Positions 28,639 through 37,388 of a DNA stretch of 64,000 nucleotides are shown piece after piece. A program made the position numbers and the translations under genes. The stretch's first letter is position 1. Each line of letters starts with the position of its first letter. This DNA is from Bryobacteraceae bacterium (lineage in GTDB: Bacteria; Acidobacteriota; Terriglobia; Bryobacterales; Bryobacteraceae): NCBI GenBank assembly GCA_025056865.1, contig JANWVO010000060.1:1-64000 (forward strand). Direction: 5' to 3'. The notes beneath the pieces were generated by a model. It saw nothing but the letters and a program-made list of their open reading frames with translations. It was not told the DNA's origin and did no database searches.

Positions 28639-30392
28639 GCCGACGCGTCCCTCCGCAACTGGAACTCCAGCTTCCAGCGCCTGCCTTCCCATGGCGTGCC
28701 CGGCAGCCCGCGCGCCCACAGCTCCAGCACGCCGGTCTCGGTCACCTGCACCTCCAGCGTCACGCGCGCCATGCCGCCCGGCTCGCCCTCCAGCATCACT
28801 TCCACCGGAGCCAGCTCTTCCAGCTCCTCCGGGATCTCTTCGAGCAGCTCCCCGATCGCGTCCTGCCTGCGCGAGCTCGAGACGAAGAAGCGGAACTGCG
28901 CCGGTTCGCCGGTGTGGAGCGCGAACTCGCGTCCGGGCACTTCGGCGTGCGAGCCTTCCTCCATGCCGAAAGGCACCACGGTGAGCGCCTTCAGCGGCGG
29001 AGCCAGCCCCGGCACCGCCGGCATCGCCGTCTCGATCCCGATGTAGTAAGTGTGCGGGATGCCGCCGCGGATGCGGATGCCGCCCTCATGCCGCGCACGG
29101 CCGTAATAGGCTGCGCCGCGCGCCACCGCGTGCATCAGGTCGCCGCCTTCCAGCACGCGCGCCGGCCCGCGCCCCGCCTCTTCCAGCCAGCCGTTGAGGA
29201 CCTCCGTCACGCGCTCGCGCAGCGCGCGGGCGCGGAACACGCCGCCGTTGAACAACACATGCGTCGGGCAGGCCAGCTCGCCGCCGCGGCGAAGGAATTG
29301 CGCCAGGTGTTTCGTGATGGCGGGGTCCTGCTCGTAGGGCAGGCCCAGCTCGGCCAGCGCCGCGCGCCGCCGGCGCACGGGCATTTCGCTGCTCGCCACC
29401 CGCGGGAAGAAGCCATCGATGAGGATCGACTCCACCTCGCTGCGCTCCAGCTTCCCGCGGATCGTGCCGCCGATCAGCGAGGAGCCGCGGCCCAGCAGCG
29501 TCACCGGCGCTTCCGTCTTCCGCGGATCTTCAAGCAGCGCTTCCTTGGCCAGGCGGCACTGCTGCCACAGCGACTGAAACTGCAACGCGTCCAGCTTCGG
29601 CAGCCGCTGCGCCACCGCGTGGGCCAGCGCCAGGTCCATGTTGTCGCCACCCAGCAGCAGATGGTCCCCCACGGCGATGCGCTCGAGTTCCAGCGCCCCG
29701 TCGCGCTCGGCGGCGCGGATCAGCGTGAAGTCTGTGGTTCCGCCGCCGACGTCGATCACCAGGATCAGGTCGCCGGGCTTCAGCACGTCGCGCCACTGCG
29801 GCGTCGCTTCCAGCCACGCGTACAGGGCCGCTTGCGGCTCTTCCAGCAGGATCAGCTCCGGCAGCCCGGCCGCTTCCGCCGCTTTCTCGGTGAGCTGCCG
29901 CGCCACCTCGTCGAACGAGGCGGGCACGGTAAGCACCACGCGCCGGTCGCGCAGCGGCTCATCCGGGCGGAGATGGTTCCAGGCGCCGAGGATGTGCTCC
30001 AGGTAGGCGCGGCTGGCCTCCACCGGAGACACGCGCACGGCCTCCGGCGGCGCGTTGGGCGGCAGGATGGGAGCCGTGCGTTCCGCGCCGGTGGCGCAGA
30101 GCCAGCTCTTGGCGGAGGTCACCAGCCGCCCCAGCGTCTCCGCCCCGCGCCGGGCGGCGAAGCGGCCCACGATGCGCCCGCCGCCTGCGCGCCACGGAAG
30201 GTCCAGAGCGCCGGGCGGAAACTCCCCGTCCGCCGCCAGGTACAGCGCCGAAGGCAGCAGCGTCTCCGCAAACACCTCGCCCGGCGCCACGAGCTGCGGG
30301 ATCGCGAACAGTTCCACCGGCGAATCCGCGCCCGGGCCAGTCCACGCCACGGCGCAGTTGGTGGTCCCCAGATCGATGCCGGCGTACACCAA
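28635..30392 (-). CDS. Non-canonical Hsp70, short form
   Basis: 585 residues from TTG 30392; the next codon, GTG, could also start it. GAGGTGG lies 11 bases before the TTG. The nucleotide domain has GIDLGTTNCAVAW, ILVIDVGGGTTDFTLIRAAE and HVLFNGGVFRARAL. It is plainly a paralogue of the next gene: both share SAKSWL, VVLTVPASFDE, LLLGGDN and GRGSSLIGGT-like segments and end the substrate domain with ELWARGLPG followed by RRWKLEFQLR. It lacks the long tail. Role unknown; probably ATP-driven binding of a client. Confidence 0.85.
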   Translation of the reverse strand: MVYAGIDLGTTNCAVAWTGPGADSPVELFAIPQLVAPGEVFAETLLPSALYLAADGEFPPGALDLPWRAGGGRIVGRFAARRGAETLGRLVTSAKSWLCATGAERTAPILPPNAPPEAVRVSPVEASRAYLEHILGAWNHLRPDEPLRDRRVVLTVPASFDEVARQLTEKAAEAAGLPELILLEEPQAALYAWLEATPQWRDVLKPGDLILVIDVGGGTTDFTLIRAAERDGALELERIAVGDHLLLGGDNMDLALAHAVAQRLPKLDALQFQSLWQQCRLAKEALLEDPRKTEAPVTLLGRGSSLIGGTIRGKLERSEVESILIDGFFPRVASSEMPVRRRRAALAELGLPYEQDPAITKHLAQFLRRGGELACPTHVLFNGGVFRARALRERVTEVLNGWLEEAGRGPARVLEGGDLMHAVARGAAYYGRARHEGGIRIRGGIPHTYYIGIETAMPAVPGLAPPLKALTVVPFGMEEGSHAEVPGREFALHTGEPAQFRFFVSSSRRQDAIGELLEEIPEELEELAPVEVMLEGEPGGMARVTLEVQVTETGVLELWARGLPGTPWEGRRWKLEFQLRRDASA

Positions 30393-30398
30393 GGCGAG

Positions 30399-30935
30399 CT
30401 ATTCCACCTCGAGTTCGGCTGGCGCCAGAATCGAAAGGTTCTGCTTCGCGCTCACGGAGGGCAGGCTCACCGAATCGGCGCGCCAGCCGCGGTGCCGCAG
30501 CAGCCCGCCGGCGGGCTTGCCCTGCGGCGGGACGTTGCCGGTGAAACGCACGGCCGCCGGGTCGCGGGCCAGCGCGCCCGCGGACTCGGTCTTCACATAG
30601 GTGCCCTCGACTCCGTCGATCACCGGCGCAAGCCGGAAATGCTTCCGCAGCACCTCCTGGCACTGCGCGTGGATCTGCCGCACGCCCGCGCCCACCTGCT
30701 CGTCGGTGTACGGCGCGATGTCCTCCATGAAGAAGTCGATCAGGCGCGCCTCCCGCTGGAACAGTCCCAGCAGTTGCAGCGCCCCTGCTTCCGGTTTCGG
30801 GGCCTCTTTCTCCTTTGCCGGCTCGGGCCGCCTCGCCACGGCCTTCTCGTAGCCGTGCGCGCGGGCGATGTCTTCGGGCAGCGTGCCGCCGAGGATGCCG
30901 AAGAAGGCGCGCAGCGCCATGCTGATGCGGCTCAA
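30399..30935 (-). CDS. DUF2760 protein
   Basis: 178 residues from TTG 30935, which has GGAGGTGA 7 bases upstream. Residues 50-178 match the DUF2760 pattern: LQLLGLFQREARLIDFFMED, then QIHAQCQEVLRKHF and a C-terminal GLLRHRGWRADSVSLP with the end ILAPAELEVE. The N-terminus is a Lys/Glu/Pro-rich linker. No enzyme signature is seen. DUF2760 genes are known to sit beside such Hsp70 genes, so it is likely a partner or cofactor of the two chaperones that follow 6 bases downstream. Confidence 0.85.
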   Translation of the reverse strand: MSRISMALRAFFGILGGTLPEDIARAHGYEKAVARRPEPAKEKEAPKPEAGALQLLGLFQREARLIDFFMEDIAPYTDEQVGAGVRQIHAQCQEVLRKHFRLAPVIDGVEGTYVKTESAGALARDPAAVRFTGNVPPQGKPAGGLLRHRGWRADSVSLPSVSAKQNLSILAPAELEVE

Positions 30936-31001
30936 AAGACGGTCACCTCCAAACTTTCAGAATACACTGCGGCCTTCGCGCAGCCCCTGCGCGGACCGCG
31001 C

Positions 31002-31967
31002 TCAGGATTTCGTTCCGTGCACCAGCGTCTCTTCCTTGAGCCGCGCCAGCTCGCGCCGCGCAATGCCCGCCCAGTAGCCGCTCGGGTCGAGCCGCAGGTA
31101 ATGCTGCCAGTGACGCACCGCGTTCAGCGTGTCGTGGCGCGACTGGTAGATCAGCGCCGCGTTGTAATGGGCATCGGCGAATTTCGGATCAATCGCAATC
31201 GCCTTCAGGTAGCATTCGAGGGCCCTTTCCGGGTCGCGGACCTCCTCATACAGGTTGCCGAGGTTGAACCACGCCAGCGGATAGTCGGGCCGCGCTTTCA
31301 GCGCCGCGCGGTAGCAGGCTTCGGCTTCCTTCCATCTCTGCATGTGGAAGTACACCGTGCCCAGGTTCACGTGCGGCGCGGGCGCATCGGGGTCGCGCTC
31401 GATCGCCTTCTCGTAGGCGGCGATAATCTGTTCCGGCGGCGCCCCCATCTGCTCCATCTCCACGCCGCGCTCGAACCACTGCTCGGCCTCGCGCATGCGC
31501 TTTTCCATCTCCTGCTGGAGCGTGCGTTCGGCCCGCTTCGCCGGGAACTCGAGCAGCCGCTGGATCTCCTCCTGGTCGAAGTCGAGCAGAAGCTGGCCGG
31601 TGAGCGGCTCCATGCGGCGCCCGTCCACCTGCACCGCCAGCCGCCGCCCGTCGGTGAAGATCTTCAGCTCCTTCAGCGGATCGCCCACGTGCCGGAGCTT
31701 GGACCGCAGCGAGTCGAGGATCAGCCGGATGCGCGCGGCGGGCATGCGCCGCGCGCGGAGCTGGCGCAGCGTCTTCAGCGCCACCAGATCCTGGAACGCG
31801 TAGTTCTCCGCGCGGTGGACGAAGCCGTGCTCCTCCCAGTCTTCCAGCACCGACTCGCGGATGCCGAGCAGCCGGCAGACCTCGTCCCGCGTGTAGCTGG
31901 CTTTCGGGTCTGCGCCGGACACGCGTTCGATTGTAGCACCCTGCGCCGCAGACAGATCAGCTACCAT
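31002..31967 (-). CDS. MerR-like HTH / TPR protein
   Basis: 321 residues from ATG 31967 (upstream in-frame ATGs at 31979 and beyond cut into feoA). An N-terminal MerR-type winged helix (ASYTRDEVCRLLGIRESVLE, then DWEEHGFVHRAENYAFQDLV) is followed by a middle region and at least three tetratricopeptide repeats (APHVNLGTVYFHMQRWKEAE, LAWFNLGNLYEEVRDPERAL, DAHYNAALIYQSRHDTLNAV). No signal peptide, so cytoplasmic. Perhaps a regulator of the downstream chaperone genes; this is from position only. A 66-base gap with two small hairpins separates it from the DUF2760 gene. Confidence 0.75.
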   Translation of the reverse strand: MVADLSAAQGATIERVSGADPKASYTRDEVCRLLGIRESVLEDWEEHGFVHRAENYAFQDLVALKTLRQLRARRMPAARIRLILDSLRSKLRHVGDPLKELKIFTDGRRLAVQVDGRRMEPLTGQLLLDFDQEEIQRLLEFPAKRAERTLQQEMEKRMREAEQWFERGVEMEQMGAPPEQIIAAYEKAIERDPDAPAPHVNLGTVYFHMQRWKEAEACYRAALKARPDYPLAWFNLGNLYEEVRDPERALECYLKAIAIDPKFADAHYNAALIYQSRHDTLNAVRHWQHYLRLDPSGYWAGIARRELARLKEETLVHGTKS

Positions 31968-31983
31968 GAGAGTAGGCATATAC

Positions 31984-32250
31984 ATGCAACTGAGTTTCAA
32001 AGCGGCCAGCAGGAAACGGCAGGCGGCCACGCTCGCCGATCTGCCCGCCGGCAGCGAGGCGGTCATCGACCGGCTGGATCTGCCCGAAGATCTGGCGTCG
32101 CGGTTGATGGAACTCGGTTTCATTCCCGGGCACCCCGTCGCCGCGGCCCGCAACGCTCCCGGCGGCGACCCGCGCGTCTTCCGCGTGGAGGGCGCCGAGA
32201 TCGCTCTGCGGCGGGAAACCGCGCGCCACATCCTGATCCGGAAGAACTAG
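31984..32250 (+). CDS. feoA: Ferrous iron transport protein FeoA
   Basis: 88 residues from ATG 31984, with AGAGTAGG 7 bases before it; an ATG at 31966 is also in frame but would overlap the divergent MerR-TPR start by 2 bases. An SH3-like FeoA domain (TLADLPAGSEAVIDRLDL, LASRLMELGFIPGHPVAAAR, GAEIALRRETARHILIRKN). FeoA assists FeoB. It is 4 bases before feoB. Confidence 0.9.
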   Translation: MQLSFKAASRKRQAATLADLPAGSEAVIDRLDLPEDLASRLMELGFIPGHPVAAARNAPGGDPRVFRVEGAEIALRRETARHILIRKN

Positions 32251-32254
32251 CCCG

Positions 32255-34138
32255 ATGAGCTCCTGCCACGGCAGCATCGGAACCGCCGGGCTCGCCAAGC
32301 CCCCGCAGGTGGCTGCGCCCCAGAAGCTCGTCGCGCTCATCGGTCCTCCCAATTCCGGCAAGACCACCCTGTTCAACCGGCTCACCGGGTTGCGCCAGAA
32401 GGTGGCCAATTTCCCCGGCGTCACCGTCGAGCACCACATCGGCAGGGCCCACCTTCCGGGGCGTCATAACGTCGATATCATCGACCTGCCGGGCATCTAC
32501 AGCCTGAACCCGCGCTCGGAAGACGAGCAGGTCACCTACGACGTGCTGCACGGGCGCATGCCCGGGCTGCGCCGCCCGGACGGCGTCATCCTCGTGCTCG
32601 ACTCGACCAGCCTTCAGCGCCACCTCCCGCTGGCGGCCGCCGTGCTCACGCTGCGGCTGCCCACGCTCGTCGTGCTCAACATGGCCGATGAGCTGCGCGA
32701 ACGCGGCGGCGGCGTGGACACGGAGGCGCTCGCCAACCAGCTCGGCGCGCCGGTCGTGCTCATCAGCGCCGCCACTGGCGAGGGCGTGAAAAGCGTCGCG
32801 CAGTTTCTCACCGGCGGCATCGCCGTGCCGCGCCTCGTCGAGCTGCCGGTGATCCAGGACGTGCCGGCGTGCCGCCAGTGGGCGCGCGAAGTGTCGCGCA
32901 GCGCCCGCTACACGCATCCGGCGCCGCCCGTCTGGACCCAGCGGCTCGATGCGCTGTTCCTGCACCCGCTCTGGGGGCCGCTCATCTTCGCCGTCGTCGT
33001 CGCTGCCGTCTTCCAGAGCATCTTTACATGGGCGCGCCCGCTGATGGACGCCGTGCAGGCGGCTATCACCGCCTCGGGCGAAATGCTGCGCGCCGCGCTG
33101 CCGCCGGGCTGGCTCCAGTCGCTGGCTGTCGATGGCGTCTGGAGCGGCGTCGGCGCGGTGGTCGTCTTCCTGCCCCAGATCCTGCTGCTGTTCCTGTTCA
33201 TCTCGGTGCTGGAGGACTCGGGCTATCTGGCCCGCGCCGCCCTCATCGCGGACCGCACGATGGCGCGCGTCGGCCTTCAGGGCAAGAGCTTCATCCCGCT
33301 GCTGTCCGCTTATGCCTGCGCCGTGCCCGCCATCATGGCCACCCGGACCATCGAGAATCGCCGGGACCGCATCGCCACCATCCTCATCGCGCCCTTCATG
33401 ACCTGCTCGGCGCGGCTGCCCGTCTACACGCTCATCATCGCCGCCTTCATCCCCGAAAGGCCTTTCCTCGGGCCCTTCCTGGGCACGCGGGCCGCCGCGC
33501 TGCTCGGCCTGTACCTGCTCGGCTTCCTGGCGGCCATCGCCACGGCGAAGATCCTGAAGTCGTCCATCCTGAAAAGCGAACGCGCTCCGTTTGTCCTCGA
33601 GCTGCCTCCCTACCGCATGCCCACCCTGTCGAGCGTCGGGCTGCGCCTGCTGGACCGCGCCCTCGCCTTCCTCAAGCGGGCGGGCACGGTCATTCTGGGC
33701 ATCTCGATTCTCCTGTGGATTCTCGCGAGCGTGCCTCCCGCCGACGGCCAGCCTCCGCCCATTCAGCACAGCCTCGCCGGCACGCTCGGCCGCGCCATCG
33801 AGCCTCTCATCGAGCCGCTCGGCTTCAACTGGAAGATCGGCATCGGCCTCATCACCTCGCTCGCCGCCCGCGAGGTCATCGTCGGCACTCTCGGCACCAT
33901 CTACGGCATGGATCCGGACCACAACAGCGCCGGCCTCCAGCAGGCGCTCCAGAAAGAGCTCACCTTCGGCGGCGCAGTGGCGCTGCTTGTCTTCTTCGCC
34001 TTCGCCATGCAGTGCATGTCCACGCTCGCCGTCGTCCGGCGGGAGACGGGCTCGTGGAAATGGCCGGCCATCCAGTTCCTCTACATGGGGGCGCTGGCCT
34101 ACGCCTCGGCCTGGGCCGTGCACCGGCTGCTCGGCTGA
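32255..34138 (+). CDS. feoB: Ferrous iron transporter FeoB
   Basis: 627 residues, shorter than the 700-770 usual, mainly through a short cytoplasmic part and C-terminus. The N-terminal G-protein domain has G1 GPPNSGKTTL, G3 DLPGIYSL and G4 NMAD. The membrane part carries the conserved FMTCSARLPVYTLIIAAFIP and later AAREVIVGTLGTIY. It imports Fe2+ across the inner membrane. The first 25 residues hold a Cys and Pro-rich lead with no known role. Confidence 0.95.
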   Translation: MSSCHGSIGTAGLAKPPQVAAPQKLVALIGPPNSGKTTLFNRLTGLRQKVANFPGVTVEHHIGRAHLPGRHNVDIIDLPGIYSLNPRSEDEQVTYDVLHGRMPGLRRPDGVILVLDSTSLQRHLPLAAAVLTLRLPTLVVLNMADELRERGGGVDTEALANQLGAPVVLISAATGEGVKSVAQFLTGGIAVPRLVELPVIQDVPACRQWAREVSRSARYTHPAPPVWTQRLDALFLHPLWGPLIFAVVVAAVFQSIFTWARPLMDAVQAAITASGEMLRAALPPGWLQSLAVDGVWSGVGAVVVFLPQILLLFLFISVLEDSGYLARAALIADRTMARVGLQGKSFIPLLSAYACAVPAIMATRTIENRRDRIATILIAPFMTCSARLPVYTLIIAAFIPERPFLGPFLGTRAAALLGLYLLGFLAAIATAKILKSSILKSERAPFVLELPPYRMPTLSSVGLRLLDRALAFLKRAGTVILGISILLWILASVPPADGQPPPIQHSLAGTLGRAIEPLIEPLGFNWKIGIGLITSLAAREVIVGTLGTIYGMDPDHNSAGLQQALQKELTFGGAVALLVFFAFAMQCMSTLAVVRRETGSWKWPAIQFLYMGALAYASAWAVHRLLG

Positions 34139-34185
34139 GGCGCTTCATTGCGGCCTGCGCAGGGCTTCTGCGAGACTGGGAATCG

Positions 34186-34923
34186 ATGCCGTACCGCCTT
34201 GCCCCGTGGCTGGCGCTGCTTGCCGCGCTGGCAATGCCGGCGCAGACGCCCCAGCAGGGCGTGCCGCTTCCAGGCCCCCAGAAGCTGGCGTTTTCCGCCG
34301 AATGGCGCTTCGTCGATGCAGGCGATGTCGACGTCGAGATTGCGCCCACGGAAGGCATCCGCATGCAGTTGCGCACCACCGGGCTTGTACGCACCTTCGT
34401 CAAGGTCGACAACCAGTACCGCGCCGCCTTCCTGCCAGGCTGGTGCGCCGCCGCCGCCGAGCTGACCGCGCACGAAGGCAAGCGTCACCGCGAGACGAAA
34501 GTCCGCTACGACGGCGAGGCGCGCAAGGCGCACTACGTGGAAAGGGATCTGGAAAAAAACATTGTGGTCGAAGAGAAGACCATCGACATCCCCGCCTGCG
34601 TCCACGATGTCACCGGCGGCCTCCAGCGCCTCCGCGAGCTGCTGCCTGCGCCCGGCAACGCGATCGAGCTTCCGGTGAGCGACGGGAAGAAGGCGGTGAT
34701 GGCCCGCGTGGAGGCGCTGGGCCGCGAACGGGTCCGTACGCCGGTCGGCGAGTTCAATGCCATCCGCTACGAGGCTTTCCTGATGAGCGGCGTCCTCTAC
34801 CGCCGCAAGGGGCGCCTCTTCGTCTGGATCAGCGACGATGACCGCCGCCTGCCCGTGCAGCTCCGCGTCCAGCTCCCGTTCTACATCGGCACCGTCACGC
34901 TGAAACTGGAAAAGGTGGAATAG
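34186..34923 (+). CDS. DUF3108 exported protein
   Basis: 245 residues. Signal peptide 1-19 (MPYRLAPWLALLAALAMPAQ), then a beta-rich body with KLAFSAEWRFVDAGDVDVEI, VHDVTGGLQRLREL and YRRKGRLFVWISDDDRRLPV, the usual DUF3108 pattern of an envelope protein. Its function is unknown. It begins 47 bases after feoB and could share the transcript. Confidence 0.75.
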   Translation: MPYRLAPWLALLAALAMPAQTPQQGVPLPGPQKLAFSAEWRFVDAGDVDVEIAPTEGIRMQLRTTGLVRTFVKVDNQYRAAFLPGWCAAAAELTAHEGKRHRETKVRYDGEARKAHYVERDLEKNIVVEEKTIDIPACVHDVTGGLQRLRELLPAPGNAIELPVSDGKKAVMARVEALGRERVRTPVGEFNAIRYEAFLMSGVLYRRKGRLFVWISDDDRRLPVQLRVQLPFYIGTVTLKLEKVE

Positions 34924-34926
34924 CCC

Positions 34927-36000
34927 ATGTTCAGAAACTTCGTGCTGGCCGCCCTGCTGGCCGCGTCTTCGGCCGCGCAGCCGCAGGAGGCGCAGCCCCC
35001 CACGGACCAGCAGATCCTTCCTCTCTACGAACGATGCCTCCAGCTCATCGAAGCCGGCGGCATCGCCAGCCCGGAGCTCGGCCGCGCCGGAATGCCGCTG
35101 GCCGAAAACATGCGCATGGCGCTCGAAAGCCTCCGCTTCCTCGGCGTGCGCAACCCGCAGCTCCACTACCGCTTCCTTGCCAACCTGCGCGCCTATCTCC
35201 TGCTGGCCGAGTCCGTGCCCAAGCCGGTGAACTTCCCGGCCATGGCCCGCCAGCAACTGGCCGAGCTGCGGGACAACTCGCTCCTGGTCGAATCCTACTT
35301 CCTCTCGCTGGTGGAGCGCCTGGAAAACGAGCTGCGCTCGCCGGACCGCGACAACCTCCGCCGCTACCGCGACGCCAACGCCGCCCTGCCGCCCCCGAAT
35401 CCCGCCAACCCCCGCGTCGTCTTCCTCGGCGACTCCATCACCGACATGTGGCGGCTGAACGAGTATTTCCCGGGGCGCGACTTCGTCAACCGCGGCATCG
35501 GCGGCCAGATCACCGGCCAGATGCTCGGCCGCTTCTACGCCGACGTCGTCGCGCTGAAGCCCGCCGCCGTCGTGATTCTCGCCGGCACCAACGACATCGC
35601 GCGCGGCGTCCCGCCGGAGGCCATCCGCAACAACATCGCCATGATGTGCGATCTGGCCGACGTCCACAAGATCCGCGTGATCCTCGCTTCCATCCTGCCC
35701 GTTTCCGATCACCACAAGGACGTCAACCCGGCCTACGAGCAGACGAAGCGGCGCCCGCTGCCCGCCATCCTTGAAATGAACCGCTGGATCCAGTCCTTCT
35801 GCGAGAAACGCGGCTACGTGTATCTCAACTACTACCCGGCTCTGGCAGGCCCGGACGGCCAGTTGATGCCCAACCTGGCCGACGACGGGCTGCACCCCAA
35901 CGCCGCCGGCTACCGCATCATGGCGCCGCTGGCGCTGGCAGCCGTGGAAAAAGCCCTCGGACCCGCAAAACCGGATCCTCGCCGGAGGCGTCTATTCTGA
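34927..36000 (+). CDS. Exported SGNH/GDSL hydrolase
   Basis: 357 residues. Signal peptide 1-18, an extra helical region to about 155, then the esterase fold. Block I VVFLGDSITDMWRL (nucleophile Ser), block II FVNRGIGGQ, block III ILAGTNDIARG and block V DDGLHPNAAGY (Asp and His) are all present, so it should be active. Likely a carbohydrate or lipid esterase in the periplasm. It starts 3 bases after the DUF3108 gene. Confidence 0.9.
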   Translation: MFRNFVLAALLAASSAAQPQEAQPPTDQQILPLYERCLQLIEAGGIASPELGRAGMPLAENMRMALESLRFLGVRNPQLHYRFLANLRAYLLLAESVPKPVNFPAMARQQLAELRDNSLLVESYFLSLVERLENELRSPDRDNLRRYRDANAALPPPNPANPRVVFLGDSITDMWRLNEYFPGRDFVNRGIGGQITGQMLGRFYADVVALKPAAVVILAGTNDIARGVPPEAIRNNIAMMCDLADVHKIRVILASILPVSDHHKDVNPAYEQTKRRPLPAILEMNRWIQSFCEKRGYVYLNYYPALAGPDGQLMPNLADDGLHPNAAGYRIMAPLALAAVEKALGPAKPDPRRRRLF

Positions 36001-36005
36001 CAGAC

Positions 36006-37124
36006 ATGCTGCGCCGAAGGCTTGCCGCCGCCCTGCTGGCCGTACTGTTCGTGTGCGCGTCCGCCGGCGCGCAGGCGATGAAGATGACCGTGGCGCAGCT
36101 CAAGTCCGTCCTGCGCTCCTCCATCCGGCTGAACCACCCCGACAGGCAGGTGGCCGACTACATCCGCAAGGTGCAGCTCACCGAGCGCCTGACCCAGCGG
36201 GACGTGGAAGAGCTGATCGGCGAAGGCCTGGGCCCCCGCGCCGCCGAGGCGCTCCGCGCGCATGTCGCTGCCACCGCCTCCCTGCCGCCGCCGGTGAAGG
36301 AGCCCGCGCCGGTGAAGCCCGTGCCCCTGCCGCCGCCCCCGCGGGAGGTGCAGGAGAGCGTCATCCGCGAGGCGCGCGAAATGGCGCTCAGCTACACGAA
36401 GCGCCTGCCGGACTTCATCTGCCTCCAGGTGACTCGCCGTTACGTGGATCCCACCGGGCTGGAGATGTTCCAGCTCATGGACACGATCGCCGAGCGGCTC
36501 AGCTACTTCGAACAGAAGGAAGACTACAAGCTGATTTCGATCAACGGCAGGTGGACCGAAGGCGACCGCTGGAAGCTCGGCGGCGCCACCTCCAGCGGCG
36601 AGTTCGGCACCATGCTCAAGGAGATCTTCGATCCCGCCACCGAGACAGAATTCCATTGGGAGCGGTGGGGCAAGCTCCGCGGGCGCGTCTGCCACGTCTA
36701 CAGTTTCCGCGTCCAGCAGCCGAGGTCGAAGTGGCACATCAGTTGGCAGCGGCAGCTCGAAATCGTGCCCGGCTACCGCGGCCTCGTCTACATCGACCGC
36801 GACGTTCCCATGGTGCTCCGCATCACCATGGAGGCCGTCGACATCCCGCCCAGCTTCCCCATCCAGGAAGCGAGAACGATGCTCGACTACGACTTCGTCG
36901 ACATCGCCGGCAACGAGTACCTTCTGCCGCTCCGCTCGGAGATGAGGATGCGGGAGGGCAGGCTGCTCGTGAAGAACCAGGTCGAGTTCCGCAGCTACCG
37001 CAAGTTCGGCGCCGAGGCGATCATCACCTTCGACCCCAACCTCGAGCCGATCCCCGAAGACAAACTCCGGGAAGAGAAGGTGGACGCGGCGCCCAAAGGC
37101 CCCGTCAAGCCTCCTCAGCCCTGA
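36006..37124 (+). CDS. Exported protein of unknown function
   Basis: 372 residues with signal peptide 1-23. A helical part (25-90) leads to a Pro-rich linker (KEPAPVKPVPLPPPPREV) and a beta-rich domain starting ALSYTKRLPDFICLQVTRRY. Similar 'LPDFIC' domains recur in secreted proteins of Acidobacteriota as far as I recall, without known function. It follows the SGNH gene by 5 bases. Its 3' end overlaps the anti-sigma gene on the other strand by 10 bases. Confidence 0.7.
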   Translation: MLRRRLAAALLAVLFVCASAGAQAMKMTVAQLKSVLRSSIRLNHPDRQVADYIRKVQLTERLTQRDVEELIGEGLGPRAAEALRAHVAATASLPPPVKEPAPVKPVPLPPPPREVQESVIREAREMALSYTKRLPDFICLQVTRRYVDPTGLEMFQLMDTIAERLSYFEQKEDYKLISINGRWTEGDRWKLGGATSSGEFGTMLKEIFDPATETEFHWERWGKLRGRVCHVYSFRVQQPRSKWHISWQRQLEIVPGYRGLVYIDRDVPMVLRITMEAVDIPPSFPIQEARTMLDYDFVDIAGNEYLLPLRSEMRMREGRLLVKNQVEFRSYRKFGAEAIITFDPNLEPIPEDKLREEKVDAAPKGPVKPPQP

Positions 37125-37387
37125 TTCAGCCCCGCCGCGCCGTTCTTCTGCGCCCGCTCCTGCGCCTTGCGCGCGAGCGCGTCCATCAGCTTCTGGTGCA
37201 CTTTCTCCGGCAGCGGGTGCAGGTCCATTCCCCTGAACACCTGGATCGTCTTCCGCGTCGTGTCGCAGATCACCCAGCAGTTGGGGCACTCGTTGATGTG
37301 GCGTTCCAGCTCGGCGCGGAGCGCGGGGTCGGTGGCGTCGTCGAGGTAATCGCTCAGCTCGCGAAGGAAATCCTTGCAGGTGATCAT
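37115..37387 (-). CDS. Zinc-finger anti-sigma factor
   Basis: 90 residues. The ATG at 37387 follows the sigma-factor stop with one base between. A zf-HC2/ZAS motif is visible: Cys in MITCKDF, then HINECPNCW (His-x3-Cys-x2-Cys). The rest is a basic tail and no membrane segment is present, so it is a soluble anti-sigma factor that should hold the sigma factor encoded just upstream. Confidence 0.88.
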   Translation of the reverse strand: MITCKDFLRELSDYLDDATDPALRAELERHINECPNCWVICDTTRKTIQVFRGMDLHPLPEKVHQKLMDALARKAQERAQKNGAAGLNQG

Positions 37388-37388
37388 T

